A stretch of 64,000 nucleotides of DNA, from contig NZ_JABBGE010000006.1 in assembly GCF_012927245.1 (NCBI RefSeq), positions 440,527 through 504,526 on the forward strand, in the 5' to 3' direction. Both the position numbers and the translations under genes were made by a program. The DNA comes from Streptomyces sp. R302. GTDB taxonomy: Bacteria; Actinomycetota; Actinomycetes; Streptomycetales; Streptomycetaceae. Positions 43,571-54,600 of the stretch are shown piece after piece. Position 1 is the stretch's first letter; every line of letters begins with the position of its first letter. The notes beneath the pieces are model-generated. The model had not been told where the DNA came from and did not search any database. It worked only from the letters and a program-made list of their open reading frames with translations.

Positions 43571-44709
43571 CCCGGACCCGCCGTACCCGTACTCGTACTC
43601 GTACCCGTATATGGATCATCGTCCTGGCGCTCGTCCTGCTCGGCGGCGGGGCCACCGCCTACACCCTGCGGGCCGCCGCGGGCCGCACGGCCACCGCCGC
43701 CCTCCCCGCCGACCCCGGCTTCACCCTCGACGACCACCCCGGCGCCCTGTACGCCCGGGACTCGGCCACCGGCCGGGTCGCCCGCGTCGACCCGGCCGCG
43801 CCCGGCGGCCGGACGGCGCGCGGCCCGGCCTGCGACCGCTTCCACGCGGCCGGGAACACCGCCCTCTGCCTCCAGCGCAGGCCCGGCGTCCCGGCCCGCT
43901 CGTACGCGATCGTGCTCGACCGGCGGCTGCGCGAGGTGCGCCGGATCGGCCTGCCCGGCGTCCCCAGCCGGGCCCGGGTCTCCGCCTCCGGCTCGCTGCT
44001 CGCCTGGACGATGTTCACCACCGGCGACTCGTACGCCCGCTCGTCCTTCTCCACCCGCACCTCGATCCTCGACCTGCGCACCGGCTACCTGGTGAAGAAC
44101 ATCGAACAGATCCCGCTGACCCTCGACGGCCGCCGCCACCACGCCCCCGACGTCAACTACTGGGGCGTCACCTTCGCCGCCGACGACAACCGCTTCTACG
44201 CCACCGTCTCGACCGGCGGCCGCACCCACCTCGTCGAGGCCGACCTGGCGGCCTGGTCCGCCCGCGCGCTCCACGAGAACGTCGAGTGCCCGTCCCTCTC
44301 CCCCGACGGCACCCGGATCGCGTTCAAGAAGCGCGTCTCCCCCGGCCCGCACGAACCCTGGCGCCTGTACGTCCTCGACCTGGCCACCGGCCGCGAACAC
44401 CCGGTGGCGGAGCACCGGGCCTTCGACGACCAGGCCCTGTGGAAGGACCCCCGCACCCTCGCGTACGGGCACGCGGGAGGCGTCTGGTCGGTCCCCGCCG
44501 ACGGCACCGGCACCCCCCGCCTCCTCGCCGCCCGCGCCTCCTCGCCGAGCCTCGCGACGGCAACATCCCCGGAAACGGACGCGCCCCCGGACCTCGGCAC
44601 ACGGTCCGGGGGCGGCATCGCCGTGGGTCAGCCGATGGCTGTGGCGCTGAGCCAGCCGCTCGCGCTGGAGAGGAATCGGGTTCCGTGGCTGGTGCGGCCG
44701 CCGGGATAG
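43567..44709 (+). CDS. TolB-like beta-propeller protein, membrane-anchored
   Basis: A 380-residue protein. An Arg-rich N terminus (RTRRTRTRTRTR, from short tandem codons) is followed by one hydrophobic helix (IWIIVLALVLLGGGATAYTL), placing the rest outside the membrane. The propeller-like blades (LYARDSATGRVARVDP, GVTFAADDNRFYATVSTGG, CPSLSPDGTRIAFKKRV) resemble TolB/WD40 PD40 repeats. It is coupled to the MFS gene by ATGA. The 3' end overlaps the convergent DNRLRE gene by 82 bases; an in-frame earlier stop is not seen, so the overlap appears real. The last 40 residues look out of character and may be extra sequence. Confidence 0.72.
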   Translation: MTRTRRTRTRTRTRIWIIVLALVLLGGGATAYTLRAAAGRTATAALPADPGFTLDDHPGALYARDSATGRVARVDPAAPGGRTARGPACDRFHAAGNTALCLQRRPGVPARSYAIVLDRRLREVRRIGLPGVPSRARVSASGSLLAWTMFTTGDSYARSSFSTRTSILDLRTGYLVKNIEQIPLTLDGRRHHAPDVNYWGVTFAADDNRFYATVSTGGRTHLVEADLAAWSARALHENVECPSLSPDGTRIAFKKRVSPGPHEPWRLYVLDLATGREHPVAEHRAFDDQALWKDPRTLAYGHAGGVWSVPADGTGTPRLLAARASSPSLATATSPETDAPPDLGTRSGGGIAVGQPMAVALSQPLALERNRVPWLVRPPG

Positions 44710-47700
44710 AAGTAGAGGCGGCCGTCGGAGAGGCAGGCCCACAGGTCGGGGATGCCGTCCCTATTGACGTCGGGGGTACCGATGATCTTGGGGATGTTGG
44801 CGGTGCCCCAGCCGGTGGTTCCGTAGACCTCGTCCCGTCCGGTCTTGGAGCCGGCCGCGGTGGTCAGGGAGGCGAGGTCGACGCCTCCGCCCGCTGCGGG
44901 CTTGCCGTGGCGCAGGAGAAGACCTCGTTCGGTCTCGGGGCCGCGGAACAGCAGGTCGGGAGTGCCGTCGCCGCTGATGTCGGCGACGGTGAGGATGTCG
45001 CGGTCGGCCCAGGGGGAGTTGGCCACCATGCGGGCTTCGGTGAAGGAGGCTCCGGTGTATCCGATGAAGGCCCACATTTCACTGCCGGTGGTGGCGAACA
45101 TGTCGGGCAGGCCGTCTGCGGTGATGTCGCCGGTGGCGACGATCTGGGAGAGGGCGCTGGGGGCCGGGGAGTTGGCGGGCAGCAGGATCTCGCGGCGGCG
45201 GTTGACGTTGACCGCTCCGTATCCGTCGCCGGGGTAGACCCAGAGCTTGCCCTCGACGCGGGCGATGAGGTCCTGCAGGCCGTCGCCACCGTAGAAGTCG
45301 CCGTTGTGCGTGATCAGGGCGTTGGAGAAGTGTCCGGCGGCGGGGGCGATGAAGGGTTCGAGGCTGTCGCCGTTGGGATCCCTCTCCGGGTTCTCCTGGT
45401 AGGCGCCGGACATGGAGAAGTCGGTGTCGCCGTTGCCCTTGACGGGGTTGGATCCTGGCGCGGTCTGCGAGGGGAACATGCGCAGGTTGCCGCCGGCGGT
45501 GATGGAGAACAAGTCGGGCAGGGTGTCGCCGGTGAAGTCTCCGGCGACGTCGGCCTGGTCCCTGGGGGTGACGTAGAAGAAGTACTTCGTCGGTTCGGAC
45601 ACGTGCCCGGCGCCGTCGACGGTCCTCACGTACAGCACGTTGGGTCCGGCGGCCGGTGGTGTGGCGGTGACGTTCGCCGCGACCGTGGTGGCGGTTCCGG
45701 CGGTGCGGGCCACCGTGTGGGGGAAGCTGTTGGTGTTGTAGCCGTACTCGTAGCGGATGACGTCGGTTTCGAGTGCGCGGAAGGTGACGACCCCGCTGGA
45801 GCCGAACTTCTTCTTCGACCAGTTCTTGTCTTCGGGCTCGTTGCCGAAGGCGTTCTCGTTGCCGTCGGCATTGGGGAAGTCGGTCGAGGTGACCCGGGGC
45901 GCGCGGGGGGCGGCGCTGTCGAAGATGAAGCGGCAGGGAGATTTGTAAGGGGCGAAGACGGAGGTCGCTCCGGCCTTATCGACGGCCCGGACCTGCCACG
46001 AGTACAGGGTGTTGTTCACGAGCCGGGAGGTGGGAAAGGCGCTCGTGGTGCGCTTGGCGTCGGTGGTGTCGGCGCCGACGGACACGGTTCCGGTCGAGCC
46101 GAGCATGTCGCCCGTGATGCCCCACTTGCCGGAGGGCCACAGGTTGAAGTCGAGGTGGGCGAGGTTGTCGTCCCAGTCGCCGGACCGGGCGGTGAAGTTG
46201 ATGTCCGTGGAGCCGACGCGGGGGTAGGGCGCGCCGGTGCTGCACTTGAAGTCGGGGCCGAGGTCGAGCTCGTAGGGAGTGCGCGGGGCCCGGTTGTAGG
46301 TGACTTCCAGGACGGGGGCGTTGTCGCCGTCTGCCCGGAACTTCTTCCAGGCGTACTGAGAGTTCTCGTTGCGGGCGCGCAGACCGAAGGTGATGAGATC
46401 CTTGCCCTTGTTGGAGGTGGTCTGCGCGGCGGCGGTGACGTCGAAGGTCTCGTACGCGTCACGGCAGCCGGTCTTGTAGCCGTGGGCGAAGCTGCGGATG
46501 CGGGCGGCGAGGTTGCCGTCGTGGAGCTTGGGCGCGTTGCTCCAGTTCGTACGGCTGTTGACCGGGCTGGTCAGATGCACGCTCATGGAGCGTGCGCTGC
46601 ACGACCAGGAGTAGGTCTCCAGGACGCGCAGCGTGGCCTTCTGGATCTTCGCGCCCTTGATCTTCTTGTCGAAGGCGATGTTGAAGTACGAGCGGGACGT
46701 TCCCCAGGTGTCGGATTCGAACCCGACACGAGCCTCGTGGGTGCCGCCCTTGTTGAAGTCCTTGCCGTTGAAGAAGGTGGCCTTGGGGTGACGGCTGTAG
46801 GCCGTGGTCCAGTCCTGGGTGTGCTTCTTGACCGTGGGGTCGATGAAGACCGGGTAGACGGTGGCCGGGTCGTTGAGGAAGTCGGTGCTCGGGGCGAGCG
46901 TCCAGTTGCCCTGGGACAGGTCCGCCTCGACGACGTCGCCGCGGGATTCAGGCGAGGGGCCGTTGAGCAGAGGCAGGTTCAATGTGGCCCCCGTATCCGG
47001 CTGTGACGGCGTGGGGGTCGGCTCACCCGGAACCGTGGGCAGCGGCGGGTCACTGATCGTCGGCGCGGCGCCGTCGGTCGCCGTGGGCAGCACCTCGTTC
47101 TCGGGGTCCACCACGTCGTCGGCAAGCTCTTCGGTGGCCGTGGCGACCGGGGCGGCGGTGGGCGGCGTGGGCAGTGTCGCCTCGGGCGATTCCGAGGCGG
47201 TCGGCTGGGCTGACGCGCCGGCCTCGCCGTCGGTGACGGCCGGAGCGCCGCTGCTGTCCCACATCAGAGGCGTCGGCGACAGCGCGACCTCTTCGCCCCG
47301 CGGCGTCTCCGCCGCGACGATCCCGGACAGCGTGTCGAGACGGAAGTCGAGCGTCGGCGAGGTGAGGCCGTAGGACAGCTGCGCGACGCGTGGATCGGCC
47401 GCCGCCTGCCGGTTCTTGACCACCAGCATCTGGGCGAACCCGTCGTCCTCCGCGGTCAGCACCAGGTCTGCGCCGGGCAGGATCTCCGGATACAACGCCC
47501 TCGACCCGTCGATGATCGGCGCCGGAACCGTACCGGGCCAGGTCAGCTGGATCGTGTGCGCTGCCCCGTCGGCATCCGTGACCGTCAAGGCCACCAGCGG
47601 CGACGCCGTCCCCGCCTCCGCGGGCAGCGCCGGCAGCAGCAGCACCCGGCGGACGCCACCACGCGAGGCGCGCTCCCCATCAGGCCCGCCGGCCGAGAAC

Positions 47701-48104
47701 ACCACCCGCGTGTTCGTCGCCCTGGGCTGCCAGCCGTCACCAGTACGCCGCAGCGTCGTATCGATCGGCTTCCATTCCTCGCCGACCTTCGCCCACACCG
47801 GAGCGGCGTACGACCGCAGCATCATCAGCCCGTCCGGCCGCGCCCAGGTGCTGGACCGGGCGGTCCGCTCCGCGGTCACCTCGACCTGCTTGCCCGACTT
47901 CTTCGCCCGGGCGAGCGCGGTGCGCCCGTCCACCGCGGCCGGCTGCTTCCGTGCGGGCGCCTTGCCTGCGGAAGGAGCGGATGCGGGAGCGTTCTCGGAA
48001 CCGGTGTGGAAGCCGGCGTAGGTGATGCCTCCGGCGGCGAGCGCGGCGGTGAGCACCAACGCGCTCGCTCGACGTCCGGGCAGCCGGCGCTGTCTGACTG
48101 TCAT
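44628..48104 (-). CDS. Secreted DNRLRE-domain/FG-GAP repeat protein, divergent from the RHS toxin
   Basis: A 1,158-residue exported protein. An N-terminal signal/anchor (RRASALVLTAALAAGGITYAG) is followed by a large region with a Thr/Pro-rich linker and a DNRLRE-type segment (YFNIAFDKKIKGAKIQKATLRVLE, WSCSARSMSVHLT). Fibronectin-like parts and four FG-GAP/VCBS calcium-binding repeats (GDFTGDTLPDLF, GDITADGLPDMF, ADISGDGTPDLL, PDVNRDGIPDLW) close it. Proteins like this are regularly encoded next to YD-repeat proteins in Streptomyces and are thought to be wall-associated. ATG 48104 was chosen because the signal peptide starts there. It is divergently arranged to the RHS gene across a 553-base gap. 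Confidence 0.8.
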   Translation of the reverse strand: MTVRQRRLPGRRASALVLTAALAAGGITYAGFHTGSENAPASAPSAGKAPARKQPAAVDGRTALARAKKSGKQVEVTAERTARSSTWARPDGLMMLRSYAAPVWAKVGEEWKPIDTTLRRTGDGWQPRATNTRVVFSAGGPDGERASRGGVRRVLLLPALPAEAGTASPLVALTVTDADGAAHTIQLTWPGTVPAPIIDGSRALYPEILPGADLVLTAEDDGFAQMLVVKNRQAAADPRVAQLSYGLTSPTLDFRLDTLSGIVAAETPRGEEVALSPTPLMWDSSGAPAVTDGEAGASAQPTASESPEATLPTPPTAAPVATATEELADDVVDPENEVLPTATDGAAPTISDPPLPTVPGEPTPTPSQPDTGATLNLPLLNGPSPESRGDVVEADLSQGNWTLAPSTDFLNDPATVYPVFIDPTVKKHTQDWTTAYSRHPKATFFNGKDFNKGGTHEARVGFESDTWGTSRSYFNIAFDKKIKGAKIQKATLRVLETYSWSCSARSMSVHLTSPVNSRTNWSNAPKLHDGNLAARIRSFAHGYKTGCRDAYETFDVTAAAQTTSNKGKDLITFGLRARNENSQYAWKKFRADGDNAPVLEVTYNRAPRTPYELDLGPDFKCSTGAPYPRVGSTDINFTARSGDWDDNLAHLDFNLWPSGKWGITGDMLGSTGTVSVGADTTDAKRTTSAFPTSRLVNNTLYSWQVRAVDKAGATSVFAPYKSPCRFIFDSAAPRAPRVTSTDFPNADGNENAFGNEPEDKNWSKKKFGSSGVVTFRALETDVIRYEYGYNTNSFPHTVARTAGTATTVAANVTATPPAAGPNVLYVRTVDGAGHVSEPTKYFFYVTPRDQADVAGDFTGDTLPDLFSITAGGNLRMFPSQTAPGSNPVKGNGDTDFSMSGAYQENPERDPNGDSLEPFIAPAAGHFSNALITHNGDFYGGDGLQDLIARVEGKLWVYPGDGYGAVNVNRRREILLPANSPAPSALSQIVATGDITADGLPDMFATTGSEMWAFIGYTGASFTEARMVANSPWADRDILTVADISGDGTPDLLFRGPETERGLLLRHGKPAAGGGVDLASLTTAAGSKTGRDEVYGTTGWGTANIPKIIGTPDVNRDGIPDLWACLSDGRLYFYPGGRTSHGTRFLSSASGWLSATAIG

Positions 48105-48474
48105 GAGTGTGAGGACCCCTTCCCCCAACATCCGGGCTCTCACAGCACCGGCTGGAACCGACGAGCCGGCCATGACGTCTTGGGTGGGCGAGTGAGGTCG
48201 GATCATCTCGGCAAGGGCATGGCTGGGCGAGCCGATGATGTCCCATCCATCCCTCGCCGTCATCCCGCGTCTGCGGCGGCCCGGACGGGGACGGTGTCGT
48301 ACCGACGAGCACGACGGGACGCGGCAGAGGGCGGCATGGCGGCACCGCGGGGTCCGTGGAAGGGCGCGAACCGCGTGAACCGGCGTGAATCACCCCCAGG
48401 GAGCGGGTCATTCACCAGTGAATGTGGCATACATGCTGTTCACCCAGTCTTCACCCGCTGTCCGCGTCTTGCAT

Positions 48475-48493
48475 GGAAGTAAGCCTTACTTCC
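48475..48493 (+). promoter_or_regulatory. Perfect dyad in the RHS/DNRLRE divergent region
   Basis: GGAAGTAAGCCTTACTTCC is a 9-bp perfect inverted repeat with one central base, about 165 bases before the RHS start. It resembles the GTAAG/CTTAC element at 32408. The rest of 48105-48657 has no gene and no other strong structure. Confidence 0.6.
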
Positions 48494-48657
48494 CTTCCGA
48501 ATGCACCTATCCCGCTACGTTCGGTGACGATCATCACGTGTGCCGTCGCACGCTGGTATTCCTTCACGAGTCACCCGCAGAATCTGCACCTACCTGAAGT
48601 GTCAAGACACGCGGTCCGTCTCCGGTCTCGCTCCAAGTGGTCCGGGGGGACCCCGCC

Positions 48658-51600
48658 TTGTTCCGTCGTATATCGCCCGTGCCCCGCCGTGCGCGGCGCA
48701 CCGTCGTCCCCGTGCTGGGCGCCGCCCTCCTGATCGCCCTGCTGCCCGCGCAGTCCTTCGCGCTGCCACCGGACCCCACGACGATCGAGACCGGCCGAGA
48801 ATCCCTCGAGGCGACCGATCCGCTCGGCCTGGAAGCCCTCCCCGAGAAGAAGCCTCTCGACGGCGAAACCTTCGAGAAGGACCTCGAAACCCTCAAGGTC
48901 GACGTCCCGAACAACCTCGAGCAGGCGCCCGCCGGCACCGCCACCCCGCCCCCCGCGGAGACGGGCTCCGTCACCTTCGGCTCGGCCACCAGCCCCGCCT
49001 CCTTCAGCACGAGCACGACCCAGACGGCGACAGCCACGAGCGGCGACCTCACCCAGGTGCCGAACCTTCCGGTCAAGCTCGGCCGGGCCGCGGGCCAGCC
49101 CATGCCCACCGGCACCTGGCAGGCCACCGTCGTCGACCGCGCGAACGAGATCAGCAAGGGCGTCGAAGGCGTCACCAAGGTCGGAGCCCTGGTGACCGTC
49201 CAGGCACCCGCGACCGGCTCCGTCCCGATCTCCGTCGGCCTCGACTACGGCACATTCCAGAACGTCTACGGTGCCGACTGGGCCTCCCGCCTGCGCCTGG
49301 TCCAGTTCCCCGAGTGCTACCTGACCACGCCTCTTGAGGAAGCCTGCCAGGCCTACGAGGAACTCGAGACCGCCAACGACACCACCACCCACTCGATCAC
49401 CGCGACCGTCGACACCGCCGCCGACGGCACCACGGCCCCCGCCTCCGCCACGAGCACCACCACCTCCGGCACCGGCATCATGCAGGCCTCCTACACCGCC
49501 GCTGCGACACCGGTCGCAGCCGGCGACAAGGCCGTCATCGGCGCCGTCGACTCCGGCTCCGGCCCCGGCGGCTCCTTCAAGGCCACCCCGCTGGCCTCCA
49601 GTGGAAAGTGGACCGCAGGCGGCTCCTCCGGTGCCTTCACCTGGAACTACCCGCTCGCCATCCCGCCGGCCCCCGCCGGCCCCGCGCCGAACATCTCCTT
49701 CTCGTACAACTCGCAGACCGTCGACGGAAAGACCGCCGTCTCCTCCCCGCAGGCCTCGTGGATCGGCGAGGGCTGGGACTACGACCCCGGCCACATCCAG
49801 CGCCGCTACCGCACCTGCAAGGACGACACCAAGACCCTCACCGCCGGCACCCCCAACAACACAGCCAAGGCCAACAAGACCAGCGACCTGTGCTGGGTCT
49901 CGCCCAACGCCGTCATGTCCCTCGGGGGCTCCACCACCGAACTCGTCCGCGACGTCCCGGCGGGCGGCAACCCCGAGACCGAGACCGAGACCTACCGCCC
50001 CGCCAAGGACGACGGCACCCGCGTCGAACGTCGCACCGGCGCCGTCAACGGCGACAACAACGGCGAGTACTGGGTCGTCACCACGACCGACGGCACCAAG
50101 TACTACTTCGGCCAGAACCAGGTCGGCGGCGGCCACGCGGACACCAACTCCGTCTCCACCGTCCCCGTCTTCGGCAACCACCCCGGCGAACCCTGCTACA
50201 CCAGCACCTTCGCCGACTCCCGCTGCGGCGCCGGCAAGCAGCAGGCGTGGCGCTGGGGCATCGACAAGGTCGAGGACATCCACGGCAACGTCATGATCGT
50301 CAACTGGTCCCAGGAGGCGAACCACTACGCCGTCCGGGACAAGCGGAACTCCCCCGAACAGTACGACCGCTTCGCCTACCCGAAGACCATCGAGTACGGC
50401 ATGCGCGCCGCCGCCCTCACCAACCCCCCGGCCGTCGTCGAGTTCGCCACCGCCCAGCGCTGCCTCAAGACCGGCACCGTCTGCGACGCGGCCAACTTCG
50501 CCAAGACCGACGACCCCGGCGCCTACCGCCCCTGGTGGGACACCCCCGGCTCCCTCAACTGCAAGTCGACCTCCAAGCTCTGCCCCGGCTTCCCCTCCTT
50601 CTGGACCCAGCTCCGCCTCGCCTCGGTCACCACCAAGGCCGTCCGCGCCGGCCAGAGCGGCCTCGGCAAGGTCGACACCTACACCCTCAACCAGTCCTTC
50701 CCCGAAGACTGGTACGACACCGCCCCCAGCCTCTGGCTCAACTCCCTCACCCGCCGCGGCTACGCCCCCGGGGACACCACCGGCACCCTCCAGTCCAAGG
50801 ACGGCGTCAGCTTCGCCCACTACACCGTCGGCCCCCGGTCCCCCCTCTACACCCGCCTGAAGGACAAGCAGCTCCCCAACCTCGTCCCCACCGGCCCCGG
50901 CGACAAGCGCCCCGCGTTCACCCGCCCCCGCATCGGCCTCGTCGCCACCGAAGCGGGCGCCGACATCGAGATCCAGTACAAGGGCGGCTGCTCGACCGAA
51001 CCCGCAAGCGACCTCGGCAAGGCCAACGGAACCTGCTTCCCCGTCCGCTGGTCACCCGACGGCGAGGAGAAGACCCCCACCAAGGCCTGGTTCAACAAGT
51101 ACCTCGTCCACTCGGTAACCGAAACCGACAAGGTCGCCACCCTCTTCACCAAGCCCATCACCACCAGGTACAGCTACGGCGGCGCCGCCTGGGCCAAAAG
51201 CGAGGACGAGTTCCTGCGCCCCGCCCTGCGCACCTACAGCGACTGGCGAGGCTACCGCCGCGTGGCCGTCACCAAGGGCAGCTCCACCACCGGCAAGATC
51301 CAGCGCAAGTCCGCCTCCGTCACCCGCTACTTCCAGGGCACCGGCGGAGAGGTCAAGGACGCCACCGGCACCGTCACCCTCCTCGCTGACGACGCCCCCC
51401 AATACGCCGGCATAATCGCGGAAGACCTCACCTTCCGCAACGCGGACGACGCCAGCGCCTACCTCGCCGCTCCCGAAGGCACCTCCTTCAAGGCACTCAA
51501 TCGCACCCTCACCTTCCCCGAATCCACCCAGACCGCCTCCCGCGCCCGCGAAGCCGAAGACGGCACCGACCTCGACCGCCTGCGCGCCTTCCGCACCCTC

Positions 51601-54600
51601 GTCAAGCGCACCGACAACATCCAGGCCAACGGCAGCAGCTGGCGCGGCGTACGTTCGCAGACCCTCAGCCGCGACTCCTACGGCCTGCCCTCCATGGTCG
51701 AATCCGCCGTCGTCACCCCCAACGGCACAGGAGAGACCCTCACCGAGGTCACCTGCACCAACACCGCCTTCGTCCACAACACCGACGCCTGGCTCATCGG
51801 CCTCCTCAAGCACAAGCGCACCACCGCCACCACCTGCGCCGACTACGCGAACGCCGATCCCGCCAGCGAGATCAAGAGCTCGACCCACTACAGCTTCGAC
51901 GGCGGCAACTACGGCGACGCCCCCACCAAGGGACTGGTCACCGGCGTCCATGACCTCAACGCGGCCGGCACCGCCCACGCCATCACCACCACGAACACGT
52001 ACGACCCCCTCGGCCGCATCCGCACCGTCACCAAACCCCTGACGGGCAAGACCGAGACCCAGTACACCCCCGGTGACACCGGCGGCGCCGTCACCACCGT
52101 CAAGACCATCAACACCCTCGGCCACGCCACCACCACCACTTACGACCCCGGCCGAGCCCTGGCGCTCACGGTGACCGACCCCAACGGCCGCATCACCCGC
52201 ACCCAGTACGACGCACTCGGACGCCTCACCGGCGGCTGGTCCCCCTCCCGCTCCACCGGTACCCAGGCACCCAACGTCAAGATCGCCTACCAGCAGGCCA
52301 GCGCCACCCCCACCGAGACCCGCCCCGCGGCCACCACCGTCGAAACCATCAAGGACGACGGCACCTACGCCAAGCAGGTCACGATCTACGACGGCCTGCT
52401 GCGCCAGGTCCAGACCCAGTCCGAGGCCCACGGCCCCGGACGCGTCGTCAGCGACACCAAATACGACGACCACGGCCTGGTCCGCGAACAGACGAGCGCC
52501 TACCTCGCGCAGGGCCAGCCGATCCCCAAACTGTTCAAGGTCAAGTCACCGACCCTGGTCCCCAGCCGTACCCTCACCTTCTACGACGGCCTGGAGCGCC
52601 CCGTCAGCCAGGAGACGCTGCGCGTCACCAAGCTCACGTACATCACCGCCACGACGTACGGGGACACCAGCGTCACCGTCAACCCCGGCGGCAGCACCGA
52701 CCCCATGACCACGACCTACACCGATGCCCTCGGACGGGTCGTGAAGATCAACCACCACACAGGTTCCGGCAAGTACCGCTCCACCACGTACGGCTACGAC
52801 AAGCGCGGCAACCGCGACCTCGTCAAGGACCCCGCCGGCAACGCCTGGACCTACGCCTTCGACGCCCGCGGCCGCCAGACCGTGGCCAGCGACCCCGACA
52901 CCGGCACCACCAAGACGACGTACGACGACGCCGACCGCCCCACCATCGTCACCGACGCCCAGGGGAAGTCGACCTTCACCGTCTACGACGCCCTCGGCCG
53001 AGTCACCTCGGTCCACGAGGACAGCCTGCTCACCGACCCGGTCAAGAAGTACACCTACGACCGGACCGGCCTGCTCGGCCTGCCGTACGAGTCCATCCGC
53101 CACACCACCACGGGCGACTACGTCAACCGGGTCACCGGCTACGACACCGAATACCGCCCCACCGGCCGCCAGACCGTCGTCCCGTCCAACGCGATGACCA
53201 CCGGCCTGTCCGGCACCTACGCCTACAGCTACACCTACACGCCCACCGGCAAGCCCCTGGCCACCACGCTCCCGGCCAAGGGCGGCCTCGCGGCCGAGAA
53301 GGTCATCACCCGCTACGACGAGGACGGCCTGCCCGAGTCCACCTCCGGCATCAACTGGTACACCTCCGACGCCACCTACTCCCCGTACGGACAGGTCCTG
53401 CGCTCGGTCTCCAGTGCCCAGCCCTACCGCGTGTGGACGACCAACTTCATCGACGACCACTCCGGCCGCCTCACCCGCACCGTGACCGACCGCGAGAGGG
53501 CGGGCCCCCACCGCGTCTCCGACACCGGCTACTCCTACGACGACTCCGGCTCGATCACGTCGGTGGCCCGGCAGGACGCGGTGACGGCCACCAGCACCGT
53601 CTGGGACAACCAGTGCTTCACCTACGATGTCCTGGGCGAACTGGTCAACGCCTGGACCTCCAAGCTGACCCCGAACGGCTCGGGAACCGGCTGCAAGGCC
53701 GCCAACGGCACCACCTGGGGCAACCGCACGGACGCAGCCTCCTCCACCGGCCCGATCGCCGACGCCTCCGCCGCCACCAGCGACGCCCCGGCCGGCCTGG
53801 CCAACACCGCCCCGGACGCCACGACCCTCTCCACCGACACGAACTCCTACCACCAGGCGTTCACCTACGACTGGATCGGCAACCGGGTCACGGCCACGGA
53901 CCGCACCCCCGCCGGAACCACCACCTACACCTCCACCTACAACACCACCCAGCCCCACACCCTCGCCTCCGTCGCCTCCACCCCCGCCGGCAAGGAAACC
54001 AGCTACACCTACAACCCCACCGGCACCACCAAGACCCGCAACCTCCCCGGCACCGCCCAGGACCAGACCCTCCAGTGGACGGCCGAGCACAAGCTCGCGT
54101 CGAACACCGTCGGCACCACCAAGACCACCTACGTCTACGACGCCGACGGCAACCGCATCCTCGAGCACACCCCGAACACCGGCAGCACCCTCTACCTCGG
54201 CGAAACCGAACTCACCACCGACACCGTCGGCCTCATCACCCGCGCCTCCCGCGCCTACGCCCAGGCCGGCGCCCCCACCGTCGTCCGCACCACCACCAAC
54301 CAGTCGGCAACCGGACACACCCTCAACGTCCTGCTCACCGACCACCTCGGCACGGCCCACACCACCGTCGAAGCTGGCGGCACCCAGCCCGTCACCCGCC
54401 GCGCCTTCAAGCCCTACGGCGAACCTCGCGGTCCCAAGCCCGCCAACTGGCCCAACAAGCGCACCTACCTCGGCGTAGGCATCGACGACACGATCTCAGG
54501 CCTCACCCACATCGGCGCCCGCGAATACGACCACAACACCGGCCGCTTCCTCTCCGCCGACCCCCTCATCGACATCACCGACCCGCTCCAGATGAACGGG

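Noticed and set aside
43611..47006. Long plus-strand open frame opposite the DNRLRE gene
   Set aside because: Compositionally a shadow: Arg/Pro-rich then Gly/Val-rich sequence, no family motif, and the minus-strand frame has signal peptide and FG-GAP repeats.
52546..54360. 604-codon Gly/Val-rich frame opposite the RHS gene
   Set aside because: Antisense of YD-repeat codons; no domain or ribosome site. The sense strand has the RHS motifs.
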